In this document: positions 8,686 to 17,553 of the stretch, piece by piece
Layout of the letters: every line of letters begins with the position of its first letter
How positions within the stretch are numbered: position 1 is the first letter of the stretch
Assembly (NCBI RefSeq): GCF_017654315.1
Contig: NZ_CP072203.1
Coordinates: forward strand, 3,720,001 to 3,784,000
Direction: 5' to 3'
DNA: 64,000 nucleotides
Source: Gordonia polyisoprenivorans
Lineage (GTDB): Bacteria > Actinomycetota > Actinomycetes > Mycobacteriales > Mycobacteriaceae
Notes under the pieces: generated by a model
The model's database searches: none
Seen by the model: only the letters and a program-made list of their open reading frames with translations
Told to the model about the DNA's origin: nothing
Made by a program: the position numbers and the translations under genes

Positions 8686-11600
8686 ATGACTCATGAAACT
8701 CGGCAAGGACCGTCGCTGGCCGCCGACGCTGCCGATCCGGTTGTCACGGAGCAGATTACGCAAGAAAGGGACATAGCGGGCGTTCTGCGAGCGTTGGCAT
8801 CGGGATATTCCGATCGTCCGGCGTTGTGTCGGCGCACTGCTACAGGGTCCGGGTGGGAAGTGACAACTTATGGGGAGATGGGCGATCGCATCGAGCGCGT
8901 CGGCATAGCGCTCCGAGAGTCACTGGGGGTGTGTCCAGGCGATCGCGTGACCATTCTGGGCTTCACCAGTCCTGACTACGTACTCGTCGACTTTGCTGTC
9001 AGTGGAGTGGCCTCGGCTGTCAGTGTGCCGTTGCAGGCGGGTGCCCCCCGAGAGAGTTGGTCGGCGATCATTTCCGAGACGGAATCGCGTGTGCTCGCCG
9101 TGTCGGCTGCGCAATTGCCTCTGGTGGCCGAACTCATTGCCGGCGGTTCGCTTCCCATCGAAGAGGTCCTCGTCTTCGACGAAGATCGAGACCCGAAGAC
9201 TCTCGAGATCGTGACCGGTACAGGGCATGTGAACGTCCACGTCCTGTCCGACTTGCTGGTCGCCAACGCTGCTCCGCTGGGCGGTGACCTCGCCGACGCT
9301 GGCCGCGGAGAAGCTGCTGCCGAGGACTCCGAGCGTCTGGCGCTGCTGGTGTATACCTCGGGAAGCACCGGCACTCCGAAAGGGGCGATGTACTCGCAGC
9401 GTGCGGTGATGCGCCTGGTGACCGAGGGCTTCGGAATGCAGATGCTCGAGCACGCCGAGAGTGACGGCGAGCCGTGGGTGACTCTCAACTTCCTGCCACT
9501 GAGTCACGTGATGGGCAGGGTGACGCTGTCACAGACCCTTGGACACGGTGGAATCGCCTACTTTACGGCCCACAGCGATCTCTCCGAACTGCTCGACGAT
9601 CTTGAGGCGGTACGCCCCAACCGGTTGCATTTCGTGCCTCGGGTGTGGGAGCTGCTGTATCAGGAGTACCTCGCGCAATGCCGTGCGGGGGTGGATGAGT
9701 CGGAGGCCATCGGCAGGCTGCGGGAACGGTGCTTCGGTTCGCAGCGTGTGCACGCGCTCACGGGGTCGGCGCCGATCTCGGTGGAGGTCCGCGTCTTCGT
9801 GGAACGGCTCATCGATGCTCCGTTGGAGGAAGGTTACGGCTCCACCGAGGCCGGCGGGATTCTGATGAACGGTAGAGTTGCCCGCCCCGTCGTTTCTGAC
9901 TACCGGCTCGTCGATGTGCCCGAACTGGGATACTCCACGGCGGACCGACCTCACCCACGTGGCGAGCTCGTGGTCAGAACCGACCACATCTTCGGTGGCT
10001 ACTACCGTCGGCCGGAGCTGACCGCCGAGGTCTTCACGCCCGATGGCTTCTATCGGACCGGTGATGTCATGGAACTGGTCGGTCCGGACGAGTTGCGTTA
10101 TGTGGATCGCCGCAACAACGTCATCAAACTGTCGAATGGTGAGTTCGTCACGATTTCCCATGTGGAGTCCGTACTCAGCACACCGCCGATTCGGCAGATC
10201 TACGTCTATGCCAACAGCGCGCGCCCGTACCTTCTGGCCGTTGTGGTTCCCACCCCGGAGGCGATCGCGGACGCCGAAGGCGACGAAGACGTTCTGCGCC
10301 GCCGACTGATCGCGGCGCTCCGGGAGATCGGTGCCCGCGGTGGACTGGCAGCGGGGGAGATACCACGTGACCTCCTCGTCGAGGCCGTCCCCTTCGCTCG
10401 AACGAACGGACTCCTCACCGACATCGGTAAGCTTGCGAGGCCGCGACTGCGCGACAAGTACCGCTCGCGCCTGGAGACTTTGTACGCCGAGGCGGACGCC
10501 GCATCCGAGCAGCGCCTGCGGCGGGCACGCGAGCAGGCGTCCAGCCGCCCCGTCCTCGACACGGTGTTCGATGTGGTCACTGCGCTGTTGGATCTCGACG
10601 AGGGTGTGGTGCAGTCTGATTCGCACTTCACTGACCTTGGCGGGGATTCCTTGAGTGCTGTCACATTGGGTACCGCACTTTCAGATGTTCTCGGCCGGGA
10701 CGTCTCGGCGGGCACCATCACCTCGCCTGCGGTTGACATGGCAGCGCTCGCCGATCACCTGGAGTCGGGCTCGGGCTCCGATCGACCCACCGCCGCGACT
10801 GTGCACGGTATTGACACGGCCGCAGAGGGTGCTGTACTGCGCGCCGCGGATCTGACGCTGGACAAGTTCTTCGACGCGAGACTGCTCGACGGCGTGGATC
10901 AATTGCCGGACGCCCCGGACACCCCGTCCGCCGTGCTGATCACCGGGGCCACGGGCTTTCTCGGGCGTTATTTGTTGATCGACTGGCTACGGCGGATGGA
11001 TCAGCACGGTGGTGAGGTGGTCGCGCTGGTCCGTGCCACCGACGCCGCCGCTGGCCGGCAGCGCCTTGATAGCGTCTTCGATTCCGGCGATACCGAGTTG
11101 TTCGAGGAGTTCACCCGGTTGGCAGACGCACATTTGCGGGTTCTGCCCGGCGACAAGGGGGCTCCGGACCTGGGATTGAGCGGTGATGAGTGGGCTGAGC
11201 TGGCGAACTCGGTCGACCTCGTTATTGATCCCGCCGCGCTGGTGAATCACCTTCTGCCGTACCGAGAGCTCTTCGGCCCCAACGTGTTGGGCACAGCCGA
11301 ACTGATCCGGCTCGCGCTGACGGGCAAGCGCAAACCGTTCGTGTACATCTCCACCATCGGGGTCGGCGATCAGATTCCCCAAGGTGAGTTTGTCGAGGAC
11401 AGCGATGTTCGGCAGATGAGTCCGGTACGGCGGTCCGACGCGGGCTATGCCAGCGGCTACTCAAACAGCAAATGGGCGGGAGAGGTGTTGCTCCGCGAGG
11501 CGCACGAGCAGTGCGACCTGCCGGTGACGGTGGTGCGCTGTGACATGATCCTTGCTGACGCAAGTCATGTCGGACAGCTGAACCTACCCGACATGTTCAC

Positions 11601-12111
11601 GCGACTTCTCATGAGTATTGCCGCCACCGGTCTCGCCCCGTTCTCCTTCCATCCGATCCCCGCTGACGGCACTCGTGTCGCTGCGCATTATGATGCGCTG
11701 CCCGTCGACTTCTTGGCCGAGACAATCTCGGAAGTGGTCGAGAAGAAGGGATTTGCGACGTTCCACGCGGTGAATCCGCACGAGGACGGGGTCGGCTTGG
11801 ACACATTCGTGGACTGGATGATCGATTTCGGACTCGACATCACCCGCATCGACGACTATGGGCAGTGGTTCCGTCGATTCTCGACGGCACTTGACAAGCT
11901 CCCGGAGTACCGCCGCCGCCATTCGCTGTTACCGCTACTGACCCAGTACGCGGCGCCGATGCCGGCGTCCACGGGGTCGGTAGCACCAGCGACCCAGTTC
12001 CGCGACGCCGTGCGTAGCCTCAGAGTCGTTCCGGAGAACGACATTCCACACATCAGTCGCGCGATCATCGAGAACTACATCCGCAGCTTCGGCTATCTGA
12101 ATCTCATCTGA
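8686..12111 (+). CDS. car: Carboxylic acid reductase (A-T-R domains)
   Basis: A 1141-aa multidomain enzyme that reduces carboxylic acids to aldehydes with ATP and NADPH. The adenylation domain has the phosphate loop VYTSGSTGTPKG (about residues 223-234) and YGSTEAGG (about 384). A phosphopantetheine carrier site, LGGDSLSAV, lies at about 650, and the reductase domain has the Rossmann motif TGATGFLGRYLL (about 753) and an SDR-like Tyr/Lys pair in SGYSNSKW (about 922). The length equals characterised Nocardia and Mycobacterium CARs. ATG 8686 has GGGGAGAGG upstream. It needs an Sfp-type phosphopantetheinyl transferase encoded elsewhere. It stands alone between an IS scar and the effector island. 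Confidence 0.95.
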   Translation: MTHETRQGPSLAADAADPVVTEQITQERDIAGVLRALASGYSDRPALCRRTATGSGWEVTTYGEMGDRIERVGIALRESLGVCPGDRVTILGFTSPDYVLVDFAVSGVASAVSVPLQAGAPRESWSAIISETESRVLAVSAAQLPLVAELIAGGSLPIEEVLVFDEDRDPKTLEIVTGTGHVNVHVLSDLLVANAAPLGGDLADAGRGEAAAEDSERLALLVYTSGSTGTPKGAMYSQRAVMRLVTEGFGMQMLEHAESDGEPWVTLNFLPLSHVMGRVTLSQTLGHGGIAYFTAHSDLSELLDDLEAVRPNRLHFVPRVWELLYQEYLAQCRAGVDESEAIGRLRERCFGSQRVHALTGSAPISVEVRVFVERLIDAPLEEGYGSTEAGGILMNGRVARPVVSDYRLVDVPELGYSTADRPHPRGELVVRTDHIFGGYYRRPELTAEVFTPDGFYRTGDVMELVGPDELRYVDRRNNVIKLSNGEFVTISHVESVLSTPPIRQIYVYANSARPYLLAVVVPTPEAIADAEGDEDVLRRRLIAALREIGARGGLAAGEIPRDLLVEAVPFARTNGLLTDIGKLARPRLRDKYRSRLETLYAEADAASEQRLRRAREQASSRPVLDTVFDVVTALLDLDEGVVQSDSHFTDLGGDSLSAVTLGTALSDVLGRDVSAGTITSPAVDMAALADHLESGSGSDRPTAATVHGIDTAAEGAVLRAADLTLDKFFDARLLDGVDQLPDAPDTPSAVLITGATGFLGRYLLIDWLRRMDQHGGEVVALVRATDAAAGRQRLDSVFDSGDTELFEEFTRLADAHLRVLPGDKGAPDLGLSGDEWAELANSVDLVIDPAALVNHLLPYRELFGPNVLGTAELIRLALTGKRKPFVYISTIGVGDQIPQGEFVEDSDVRQMSPVRRSDAGYASGYSNSKWAGEVLLREAHEQCDLPVTVVRCDMILADASHVGQLNLPDMFTRLLMSIAATGLAPFSFHPIPADGTRVAAHYDALPVDFLAETISEVVEKKGFATFHAVNPHEDGVGLDTFVDWMIDFGLDITRIDDYGQWFRRFSTALDKLPEYRRRHSLLPLLTQYAAPMPASTGSVAPATQFRDAVRSLRVVPENDIPHISRAIIENYIRSFGYLNLI

Positions 12112-12213
12112 TCGGGTCAAGTCCTTCGGCGTGGTGTACGGGTTGATCTGAATCGCCTCCGGAGAACTCGGTGCGATTCAAACTGTCGCCACACCCGTGG
12201 AAGCACACGCGTA

Positions 12214-12236
12214 ACCAGGTGTGCACCAAACCTGGT
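12214..12236. terminator. Possible hairpin downstream of car
   Basis: ACCAGGT (12214-12220) and ACCTGGT (12230-12236) can pair across a 9-nt loop, about 100 bp after the car stop. No T-run follows, so the assignment as the car terminator is tentative. Confidence 0.35.
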
Positions 12237-12240
12237 GTGA

Positions 12241-12723
12241 TTCATCGACAGCATCATCGAGTCTGCGGTATCGCAAGTAGACGAAAACGCAGTCGAGTGC
12301 GCCGGGGGATACCCGCAGAATGCGCAAAGCTTAATGTCCGGCAGCGGCAGTGAACACCACAACGAACACTGGTGGACCAACAGAATGGCAGACCGCCTCA
12401 CCAACGACTCCAGCGACATCAACTCCAAAATCGCCAACGGCAGCTCAGTCGTCGTCGGAACCGGCGGCAACGAAGACAAGAACATCGGCACCAGTATCGT
12501 CGAAAACGGGAAAGTCAAAGACGGACTGACATACACCCTTAAGGGTGGGCACGCCTCCGTCGTCACGAAGTCCTCACCTGACGGGATCTGGGTGAAAAAT
12601 CCATGGGGACCGTTCAACAAGGCAGATCATGGCAACGAGTTCTTTCTACCAAAAGACCAAATAGATGACGACTTCACCGACGTGTTCATATCGGCGCCCA
12701 TATCAGATTCGGGGTGTTTTTGA
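12241..12723 (+). pseudogene. C-terminal half of a calpain-like cysteine protease (copy 1)
   Basis: Open from 12241 (after a TGA) to the stop at 12721-12723, with no N-terminal half. FIDSIIESAV...AGGYPQNAQSLMSG corresponds to the calpain segment leading to the 'GG-Y' loop. GGHASVV carries the catalytic His and VKNPWG the catalytic Asn of peptidase family C2 (CysPc). The catalytic Cys half is absent here but is present at 27330-28175. Starting at ATG 12334 would give 129 aa, still without the Cys. The stop lies directly before the ATG of the lipoprotein, so the two were one operon. The last ~75 bp are repeated at 29622-29697. Confidence 0.75.
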
Positions 12724-13596
12724 ATGATTTCAAGAAGAGCGAAATGCCGACTCCGTTCAGTTTTCGGTATCTCCGCCGCCGCTACTCTGGTATGCGTGGG
12801 AATGACGGGGTGTTCAGCCACCAACGAGCCAGGCGACGCGGCATCGTCGACATCCTTCACACTGACGGGCAATCCCATTGTGGCCACTCCCCACGGCGAC
12901 CCCATCCGTATAAGCAACTTCAGCTATCCTCGCTACGAGCTGCATGTCGGACAACCGTATATTCTTCCGGGATACGAAGGCGAGAAGGACTATGTAGTCA
13001 CCCCCAAAGCCATTGGCGAGGCACACGGTCGACATTGGGTTGATCTCACCGTCGCTTTCGCCAACGGCGATGTATTCACTTTCCGCTCCTACCAAAGAGT
13101 GGATTCCGACACCATGTCCGCCTCCCTCGGCGGAAGAACATCAATACTCCTCGACGGCACACGCAGTTCCGCCGCTCAGGAAGTCATAATGTTGGGGATT
13201 TCCGCCTCAAATTCGGCAGGCAGCGTCTTGGACCCGAATAGTCCTCAACGCCAGAAGTATGTTCGGACAAGATCCACCGGAACCCAGGAATGGACCTTAC
13301 CGCTTAGCAGAAACTTCTGGGCCGGAACACTGAATGTGGGCGGCGATTTGGGAGGCGACTCGAACGGCGACTATTCGGTGTTCGTGGCATTCAACGCGGT
13401 GGCGAACAGGGTTTCGGGACCGGATCTATCATTAACCGCCAGCATCGAGTGCTATCCCGGCGACAGCTACACCGTCTCACCTGTCGGAACCTTCACCCTC
13501 AAGGGGTACACACCCTCCGGCGAAGCCCCACCCACCGACCCCGCGAAAGTCGGATACTCACCCGGCCAAATGAGAGTTCAACTGAAGTGGTCATAA
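12724..13596 (+). CDS. Lipoprotein, candidate immunity protein (copy 1)
   Basis: A 290-aa predicted lipoprotein. After a basic N-terminus (MISRRAKCRLR) and a hydrophobic stretch comes the lipobox VGMTGC with Cys at about residue 29, so it should be anchored outside the cytoplasmic membrane. The rest is rich in Ser, Gly and beta-type residues, with no catalytic motif I recognise. It starts immediately after the calpain-like stop. A lipid-anchored external protein next to a secreted protease is the layout expected of an inhibitor or immunity protein; that role is inferred. GC is visibly lower than in the flanking core genes, suggesting transfer. Nearly identical to 29698-30570. Confidence 0.8.
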   Translation: MISRRAKCRLRSVFGISAAATLVCVGMTGCSATNEPGDAASSTSFTLTGNPIVATPHGDPIRISNFSYPRYELHVGQPYILPGYEGEKDYVVTPKAIGEAHGRHWVDLTVAFANGDVFTFRSYQRVDSDTMSASLGGRTSILLDGTRSSAAQEVIMLGISASNSAGSVLDPNSPQRQKYVRTRSTGTQEWTLPLSRNFWAGTLNVGGDLGGDSNGDYSVFVAFNAVANRVSGPDLSLTASIECYPGDSYTVSPVGTFTLKGYTPSGEAPPTDPAKVGYSPGQMRVQLKWS

Positions 13597-13719
13597 CGGC
13601 CATCCTGTTTTGCCCGCGGGCGATGAACTCCGCCATTAATCATCTGCCTTACTTGTGCACCCCGACCACATAGTTGTTTCGTTCGTATGGCAACGATGCC
13701 GCTTGCGGAGGACGGATTG

Positions 13720-14127
13720 ATGCTCGACGGGCCTACTGATCCGCGACATGGCACGATCGGCGGCTACAACAGGCACAAGTGCCGCTGTGAGCGGTGCCGG
13801 GCAGCCAAAGCCGCTGCCGAAACCCGGCGCCGCCGAGCCATGGCGATCGAACAGCGGCGAGCGATCGCCGCCCGCCGCACACCACGCGCACCCGCCGACG
13901 CCAGCAAAGCCCGCACCAAGGACTACATCGACCGCCGCCCGGTCGACAACCGCGCCAACGCGCGCGAACACCAGCGCCCCTGGACCACCGAGGACATCGC
14001 CGTCGCGCTGCGCACCGACCTCACCGTGTGGGAAGCCGCCACACTACTGGGACGCACCGGATCAGCAGTCGCGAACGCACGCCACCGATTCCGCCCCCCG
14101 CAAATAACACCCCGGGCGCACGCGTGA
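13720..14127 (+). CDS. Small Cys-cluster/HTH protein, module copy A
   Basis: A basic protein of about 135 aa. MLDGPTDPRHGTIGGYN is followed by the cluster HKCRCERCRAAKA (a possible metal site), a basic helix, and a C-terminal Myb/SANT-like helix-turn-helix (WTTEDIAVALRTDLTVWEAA then LLGRTGSAVANARHR). ATG 13720 is chosen because similarity to module B starts exactly there and GGAGGA lies 7-8 bp upstream. An extra C near the end changes the tail to ITPRAHA compared with copy C. DNA binding is likely. The gene recurs at 25532 and 30694 and as a fragment at 17554. Confidence 0.75.
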   Translation: MLDGPTDPRHGTIGGYNRHKCRCERCRAAKAAAETRRRRAMAIEQRRAIAARRTPRAPADASKARTKDYIDRRPVDNRANAREHQRPWTTEDIAVALRTDLTVWEAATLLGRTGSAVANARHRFRPPQITPRAHA

Positions 14128-14139
14128 CATCAGTCAACA

Positions 14140-14159
14140 CAGTGACATTTCGTCACTGG
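14140..14159. repeat. Terminal palindrome of module A
   Basis: CAGTGACATTTCGTCACTGG, a hairpin-forming imperfect palindrome (stem CAGTGAC / GTCACTG). It closes the conserved module. Directly after it begins a 5'-truncated SGNH hydrolase gene, so it coincides with a junction. The same element follows modules B and C. Confidence 0.75.
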
Positions 14160-14810
14160 TGCGTCGAGCGCACCAACACCGCAACCCCAGGCCTCGAGGC
14201 CCTGGAGACGATCAACCAGCAAAATCCGGACTGCTACGTCGTCGCGTTGGGCACCAACGACGCCGCGGCTGTGGCCGCCGGCGCCAGCGTGAACGCCGCG
14301 CAGCGGATCGAGAAGGTGATGGCGATCGCCAACGGCCGCCCGGTGCTCTGGCCCACCGTCAAGACCACCGACGCGGCCCGTTCGCACACCGGTTTCGCTC
14401 CCGAAGCCATGACTGCGTTCGATCAAGCCCTCGACGCGGCGACAGCGGCGTACCCGAATCTGACCGTATTCGACTGGGCGGCACAAGCATCGGACTCGTT
14501 GTTCTATCCCGAAGGGATTCACTACACCCCCGACGGCACCATGGAAGGAGTCACCAAGTTCGCCGAGGCGGTACGCGATATGTCGGTGGCCGCCACGGCG
14601 AGCGCGTCGGTGCAAACCACCACCTTGCCCGGCATGTCGCCGGCCGCGGAATCGACCGAGTCCACCACCGAGACACCGTCGACGGTCACCGAAACCACCA
14701 CCGAGACCAACACGGTGACCGTGACCTCGACACCGGCGGCGAGCACCGTCACCGAAACACTCACCGCGACCCCACCAGCAACCGACACGACCACGCCAGT
14801 CGTTCCCTGA
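14160..14810 (+). pseudogene. 5'-truncated SGNH/GDSL hydrolase
   Basis: From the first codon after the palindrome (TGC GTC GAG CGC) the frame encodes a typical SGNH-hydrolase C-terminus. Present are PDCYVVALGTNDAA (block III Asn region), a VLWPTVKTT strand and a YPEGIHYTPDG block V with the His. The N-terminal GDS block and secretion signal are missing. The last ~65 residues are a Thr/Glu-rich repetitive tail (TETPSTVTETTTETNTV). The abrupt start at the palindrome says the module or a recombination event replaced the 5' half. Probably not expressed. Confidence 0.75.
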
Positions 14811-14882
14811 CCTGACTGACGGCTCAGCCCTCGGATCTCGAGGTGAGCACATGACAGGGACACCCGGCTCCGTCGTCACCAC

Positions 14883-14912
14883 ACCCGGCCCGCACCTGTA
14901 GGTGGGCCGGGT
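14883..14912. terminator. Strong hairpin after the SGNH remnant
   Basis: ACCCGGCC pairs with GGCCGGGT around an inner stem CACC-TGTA-GGTG, with a two-base bulge. It lies about 70 bp after the stop at 14810 and looks like an intrinsic terminator without a long T-run, as is common in high-GC actinobacteria. Confidence 0.6.
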
Positions 14913-15011
14913 AGACGGCGCTACACCCTCTGTCATTCGGTCGCTTCGTGATCCGTGGTTCCTCGCTACCCGCACCCGGCGGGCAGCACCGAAGGAGAAG
15001 GACCCCGGAAA

Positions 15012-15305
15012 ATGACAATCACACTCTCCACCCGCCGCCTGAGCATCCTCGGTGCCGGCGCGGTGATCGCCTCCGCGGCCGCACCGGCCCACGCCGACGT
15101 CCAGGTCGTGCAGAAACACCGCACCTGGTCCGACAACTCGGTGTACTACGAATACGGGCCGTTCGCCACCAGCAACGACTGCGTCTCGTTCATCAACGCC
15201 AACGACACCCTGCGCGCCGAATGGCTTGCCGGACAAGCACTCTGCGTCGGCGACAAGCTCCCAGCGACCGTGTGGCACCTGCAGGCACCAACCAACATCC
15301 TGTAG
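15012..15305 (+). CDS. Small secreted protein, 97 aa
   Basis: ATG 15012 (MTITLSTRRLSILGAGAVIA) begins a clear Sec signal peptide ending in PAHA with cleavage before DVQVV. The mature part is about 65 aa with two Cys (NDCVSF, ALCVGD) that may form a disulfide. An AAGGAGAAGG ribosome-binding site lies upstream. The next feature is a perfect hairpin, so this is a monocistronic secreted protein. I do not recognise a family; it resembles the many small actinobacterial secreted proteins of unknown role. Confidence 0.7.
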   Translation: MTITLSTRRLSILGAGAVIASAAAPAHADVQVVQKHRTWSDNSVYYEYGPFATSNDCVSFINANDTLRAEWLAGQALCVGDKLPATVWHLQAPTNIL

Positions 15306-15328
15306 TCCTATCGAGTGTCACGTACGCC

Positions 15329-15369
15329 ATCGTGCCCCTATGGGTAACCCTTACCCATAGGGGCACGAT
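15329..15369. terminator. Perfect 19-bp bidirectional terminator hairpin
   Basis: ATCGTGCCCCTATGGGTAA pairs perfectly with its complement across a CCC loop. It sits between the convergent small secreted gene (end 15305) and the lsr2-like gene (end 15397), so it probably stops transcription from both sides. Confidence 0.85.
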
Positions 15370-15396
15370 TCAGTTGAGAGCTCGGCGACATGAGGT

Positions 15397-15774
15397 TCAG
15401 TGAGCCTCGCGGTACGCCTCAAGCACAGCGCCGGGGATGCGGCCGCGGGGTGCGATGTCGTAGCCGTTGCTCGCCGCCCATTCGCGGACCGCGGCACCGT
15501 CAGTGCTGCGGTTGCGAGACCGCGAGGGACGCGGGGAGCCACCCGTGGTCATCTTTGGCGCGGTCGACTGGCGGCGACCACCCACCCTCGTCGACGCCGC
15601 ACGCAGCCGAGCAAGCGCCACCTTGCCGTTCTCAATCTTCTCGAGGTTCTCACTCGACACATCCAGCCGGTAGTCCACACCGAGCCAGGACCAGTCGATC
15701 GTGTGAGTGTCCTCGACATCCAACGCGGTGCCATCCAGATCATCAACAAACGAGAGAACTTCTTTACGCGCCAT
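15397..15774 (-). CDS. lsr2: Lsr2-family nucleoid protein (accessory copy)
   Basis: A 125-aa Lsr2-type protein. The N-terminal half is the dimerisation domain (DDLDGTALDVEDTHTIDW, then a YRLDVSSENLEKIE strand-helix), the linker is basic, and the C-terminal half is the DNA-binding helix pair AVREWAASNGYDIAPRGRIP with the minor-groove RGR hook. Lsr2 silences AT-rich foreign DNA in mycobacteria. Being inside an island rather than a housekeeping context, this is probably a second copy that controls nearby acquired genes; that is inference. The gene ends at the shared perfect hairpin. Confidence 0.92.
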   Translation of the reverse strand: MARKEVLSFVDDLDGTALDVEDTHTIDWSWLGVDYRLDVSSENLEKIENGKVALARLRAASTRVGGRRQSTAPKMTTGGSPRPSRSRNRSTDGAAVREWAASNGYDIAPRGRIPGAVLEAYREAH

Positions 15775-16013
15775 GGAATGCAGGGTAGCGCATTCTCAAA
15801 TGGCTTTCACAAATACACGCCCGGCGCGGCGGGTATCGCGCGATCATTCCTTGGTTCCCGGGCTATCGGTTGTGGCAGTCGGTGTCACGGAGCCCGGCTT
15901 GGTGAAGCCGGCGGCGGATGACAGAACGAGAGACGCCGAATGCTTGCGCGGCAAAGCTTCTTCCGAGCCTGCGGCCTCGTATTCCGCGACCGCTGCTTCT
16001 GGGGTGATGGCGA

Positions 16014-17096
16014 CTACTCCGGGGCGGTGGTGTCCGAATCGACTGGTCGTGTGGTGTTGGCGTCGGCGCGCGTATCGGTGTCAGCAGTGGCCGTTGATGG
16101 CATTGACTCGGGGCGGTTTCGCATCGATCGGGCGCGTAGCGCTGCGAGTGCGATCGCGGCGAGAGTCAGCACGATAGCAGCGGCACCGATGAGGATCGCC
16201 CAGGGCAGACGATCTGCCGGCCCTGTCGGTGCGGCGCCGGCGTTGTCGGCATCTTCCTGAGCTGGGGCAGCCAGGTTGGTCTTGGCGGATTCGAGGTTGT
16301 TGTTGATGGTTGTCATGACCCCGCTGAGTTTGGCAACACCATCAGTGATCTTCCGCGCACCGGCGACGGTGTCGGTGCGTGCAGTCGACATCTTCTTGAA
16401 CCCGGCGGCGAGCTGATTCGCAGCATTCCGTGCCTGACCGAGGGCGGTGTCGACTTGAGAAGACGCGGAGGTCAGGGACCCTTTGACGCGGGAGATCTGC
16501 GCATCGAGATTTGATAGCGAACCCAACTGTGAGGTGACCTGTCGGCTCGCCTGCTGCAACTGTCGTAGTTGCGCGAGTGCCCTGTTGCTTGCCGGTGTAT
16601 TACTGGCCTCGAGAATCGAGATCAATGGTGTTACGAACGAATCCAATTGTCCGGCCGCTCCTGCGAGGCCACGTACTTGGACGAGTGCTGAACTGATCGC
16701 GCTCAGGCTCTCGTTGGCTCCACCAGCGGCCGCGCCCGTGCTGGGTGCCTCGGCCATCGCTCGGGCGACCGTCGCCGATGCCTCGGTGGCAGTATCGACT
16801 GCGTTGAAGATGTCTTCGGCGCTCGCCGTGATCGTGCGGATACTGCCCGACGCACTCATCAGCGCCGAGTTCATCAGACCGAACATCATCGACGCCGAGT
16901 CCAACGAGTCTCGCGACGACGCTATCTGCTCGTTACTCGGCCGTGGCTCTGGATGGTCCAACCTGCCAAACGGGGCGACCAGGTAGACAACCGCACCCAG
17001 CACAAGGCCGAGCGATGTCACGAAGACAACCACCGATCCGGTGCTGACCCACGAACCGTGGCTGTCTCGTGGGGTCGTCCACCGCTGAAGTCTCAC
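16014..17096 (-). CDS. Membrane protein with long extracytoplasmic coiled coil
   Basis: About 360 aa from GTG 17096. One membrane segment near the N-terminus (VVVFVTSLGLVLGAVVYLVA), a ~240-residue Ala/Ser/Gln-rich helical ectodomain with heptad-like stretches (SRDSLDSASMMFGLMNSALM, then ALAQLRQLQQASRQVTSQL), and a second membrane segment (WAILIGAAAIVLTLAAIALA) before an acidic Thr-rich tail. This TM-coiled coil-TM layout resembles YhgE/Pip-type and EsaA-like secretion-associated membrane proteins, but I see no diagnostic motif. Upstream at 17100-17440 are traces of a decayed gene in the same orientation. Confidence 0.7.
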   Translation of the reverse strand: MRLQRWTTPRDSHGSWVSTGSVVVFVTSLGLVLGAVVYLVAPFGRLDHPEPRPSNEQIASSRDSLDSASMMFGLMNSALMSASGSIRTITASAEDIFNAVDTATEASATVARAMAEAPSTGAAAGGANESLSAISSALVQVRGLAGAAGQLDSFVTPLISILEASNTPASNRALAQLRQLQQASRQVTSQLGSLSNLDAQISRVKGSLTSASSQVDTALGQARNAANQLAAGFKKMSTARTDTVAGARKITDGVAKLSGVMTTINNNLESAKTNLAAPAQEDADNAGAAPTGPADRLPWAILIGAAAIVLTLAAIALAALRARSMRNRPESMPSTATADTDTRADANTTRPVDSDTTAPE

Positions 17097-17099
17097 CGT

Positions 17100-17440
17100 T
17101 GACTAATCTCCTGTCCTGACGCCGTATCCCGGATGCCCCCACATAGGCCTACGTAATAGCGAATGCCAACTTTCCCCCAGTGCAACCCCCCTCCGAAAGT
17201 ACCATCGGCTGACAGATGGTCCCAGGGCCACGCGGAGCGGGCGATGACACCATCGAGGTCCGGCGGTGAGAGAGGTGAGCCCTCCCGATTGGTCCAGTCG
17301 TTGCGGCCACCACGACCGCACAACCGTCGGTGACCGCGCCATCAATGCTGACCCACCGGTTGTCCGCATCCCACCACCACGATCTGTCCGCCGACGTCTG
17401 GCAATCAAAGAAGCCATCGCCTGTGAATGGTGATTCAGCA
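17100..17440 (-). pseudogene. Possible decayed coding remnant
   Basis: Two minus-strand frames look partly coding and would join by a frameshift: FFDCQTSADRSWWWDADNRW followed by WVSIDGAVTDGCAVVVA, then, in another phase, SPPDLDGVIARSAWPWDHLS. The last reaches a stop just before the 360-aa membrane protein. No start or known family is visible. It may equally be chance. Confidence 0.3.
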
Positions 17441-17553
17441 AGGCGGCACCCCGCGCCTGGCTTCTGAGCCGAGTGTCTCGGCCCCCACCTCCCGGCGCCT
17501 ACTACGGCACCGAATGAGCCTGCGGAAAGCGACCGGAAGGATGAAGTAACGGC

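Larger units (their letters stand above)
12648..14159 (+). repeat. 1.5-kb duplicated block, copy 1
   Basis: This block (calpain tail, lipoprotein, Cys-cluster/HTH gene, terminal palindrome) is repeated in direct orientation at 29622-31133 with near identity. The lipoproteins differ by one residue that I can see (Ile versus Val in EV(I/V)MLGIS). The HTH part is more diverged than the rest, and there copy 2 resembles the module at 25532 (GTLSGYN), suggesting exchange between modules. The left limit in copy 2 is the exact ISL3 end; the right limit is the palindrome. Confidence 0.93.

Noticed and set aside
12117..12620. 167-aa minus-strand frame over the calpain C-terminal half
   Set aside because: The plus strand has the calpain His and Asn motifs and continues to the stop just before the lipoprotein; the minus frame is shadow.
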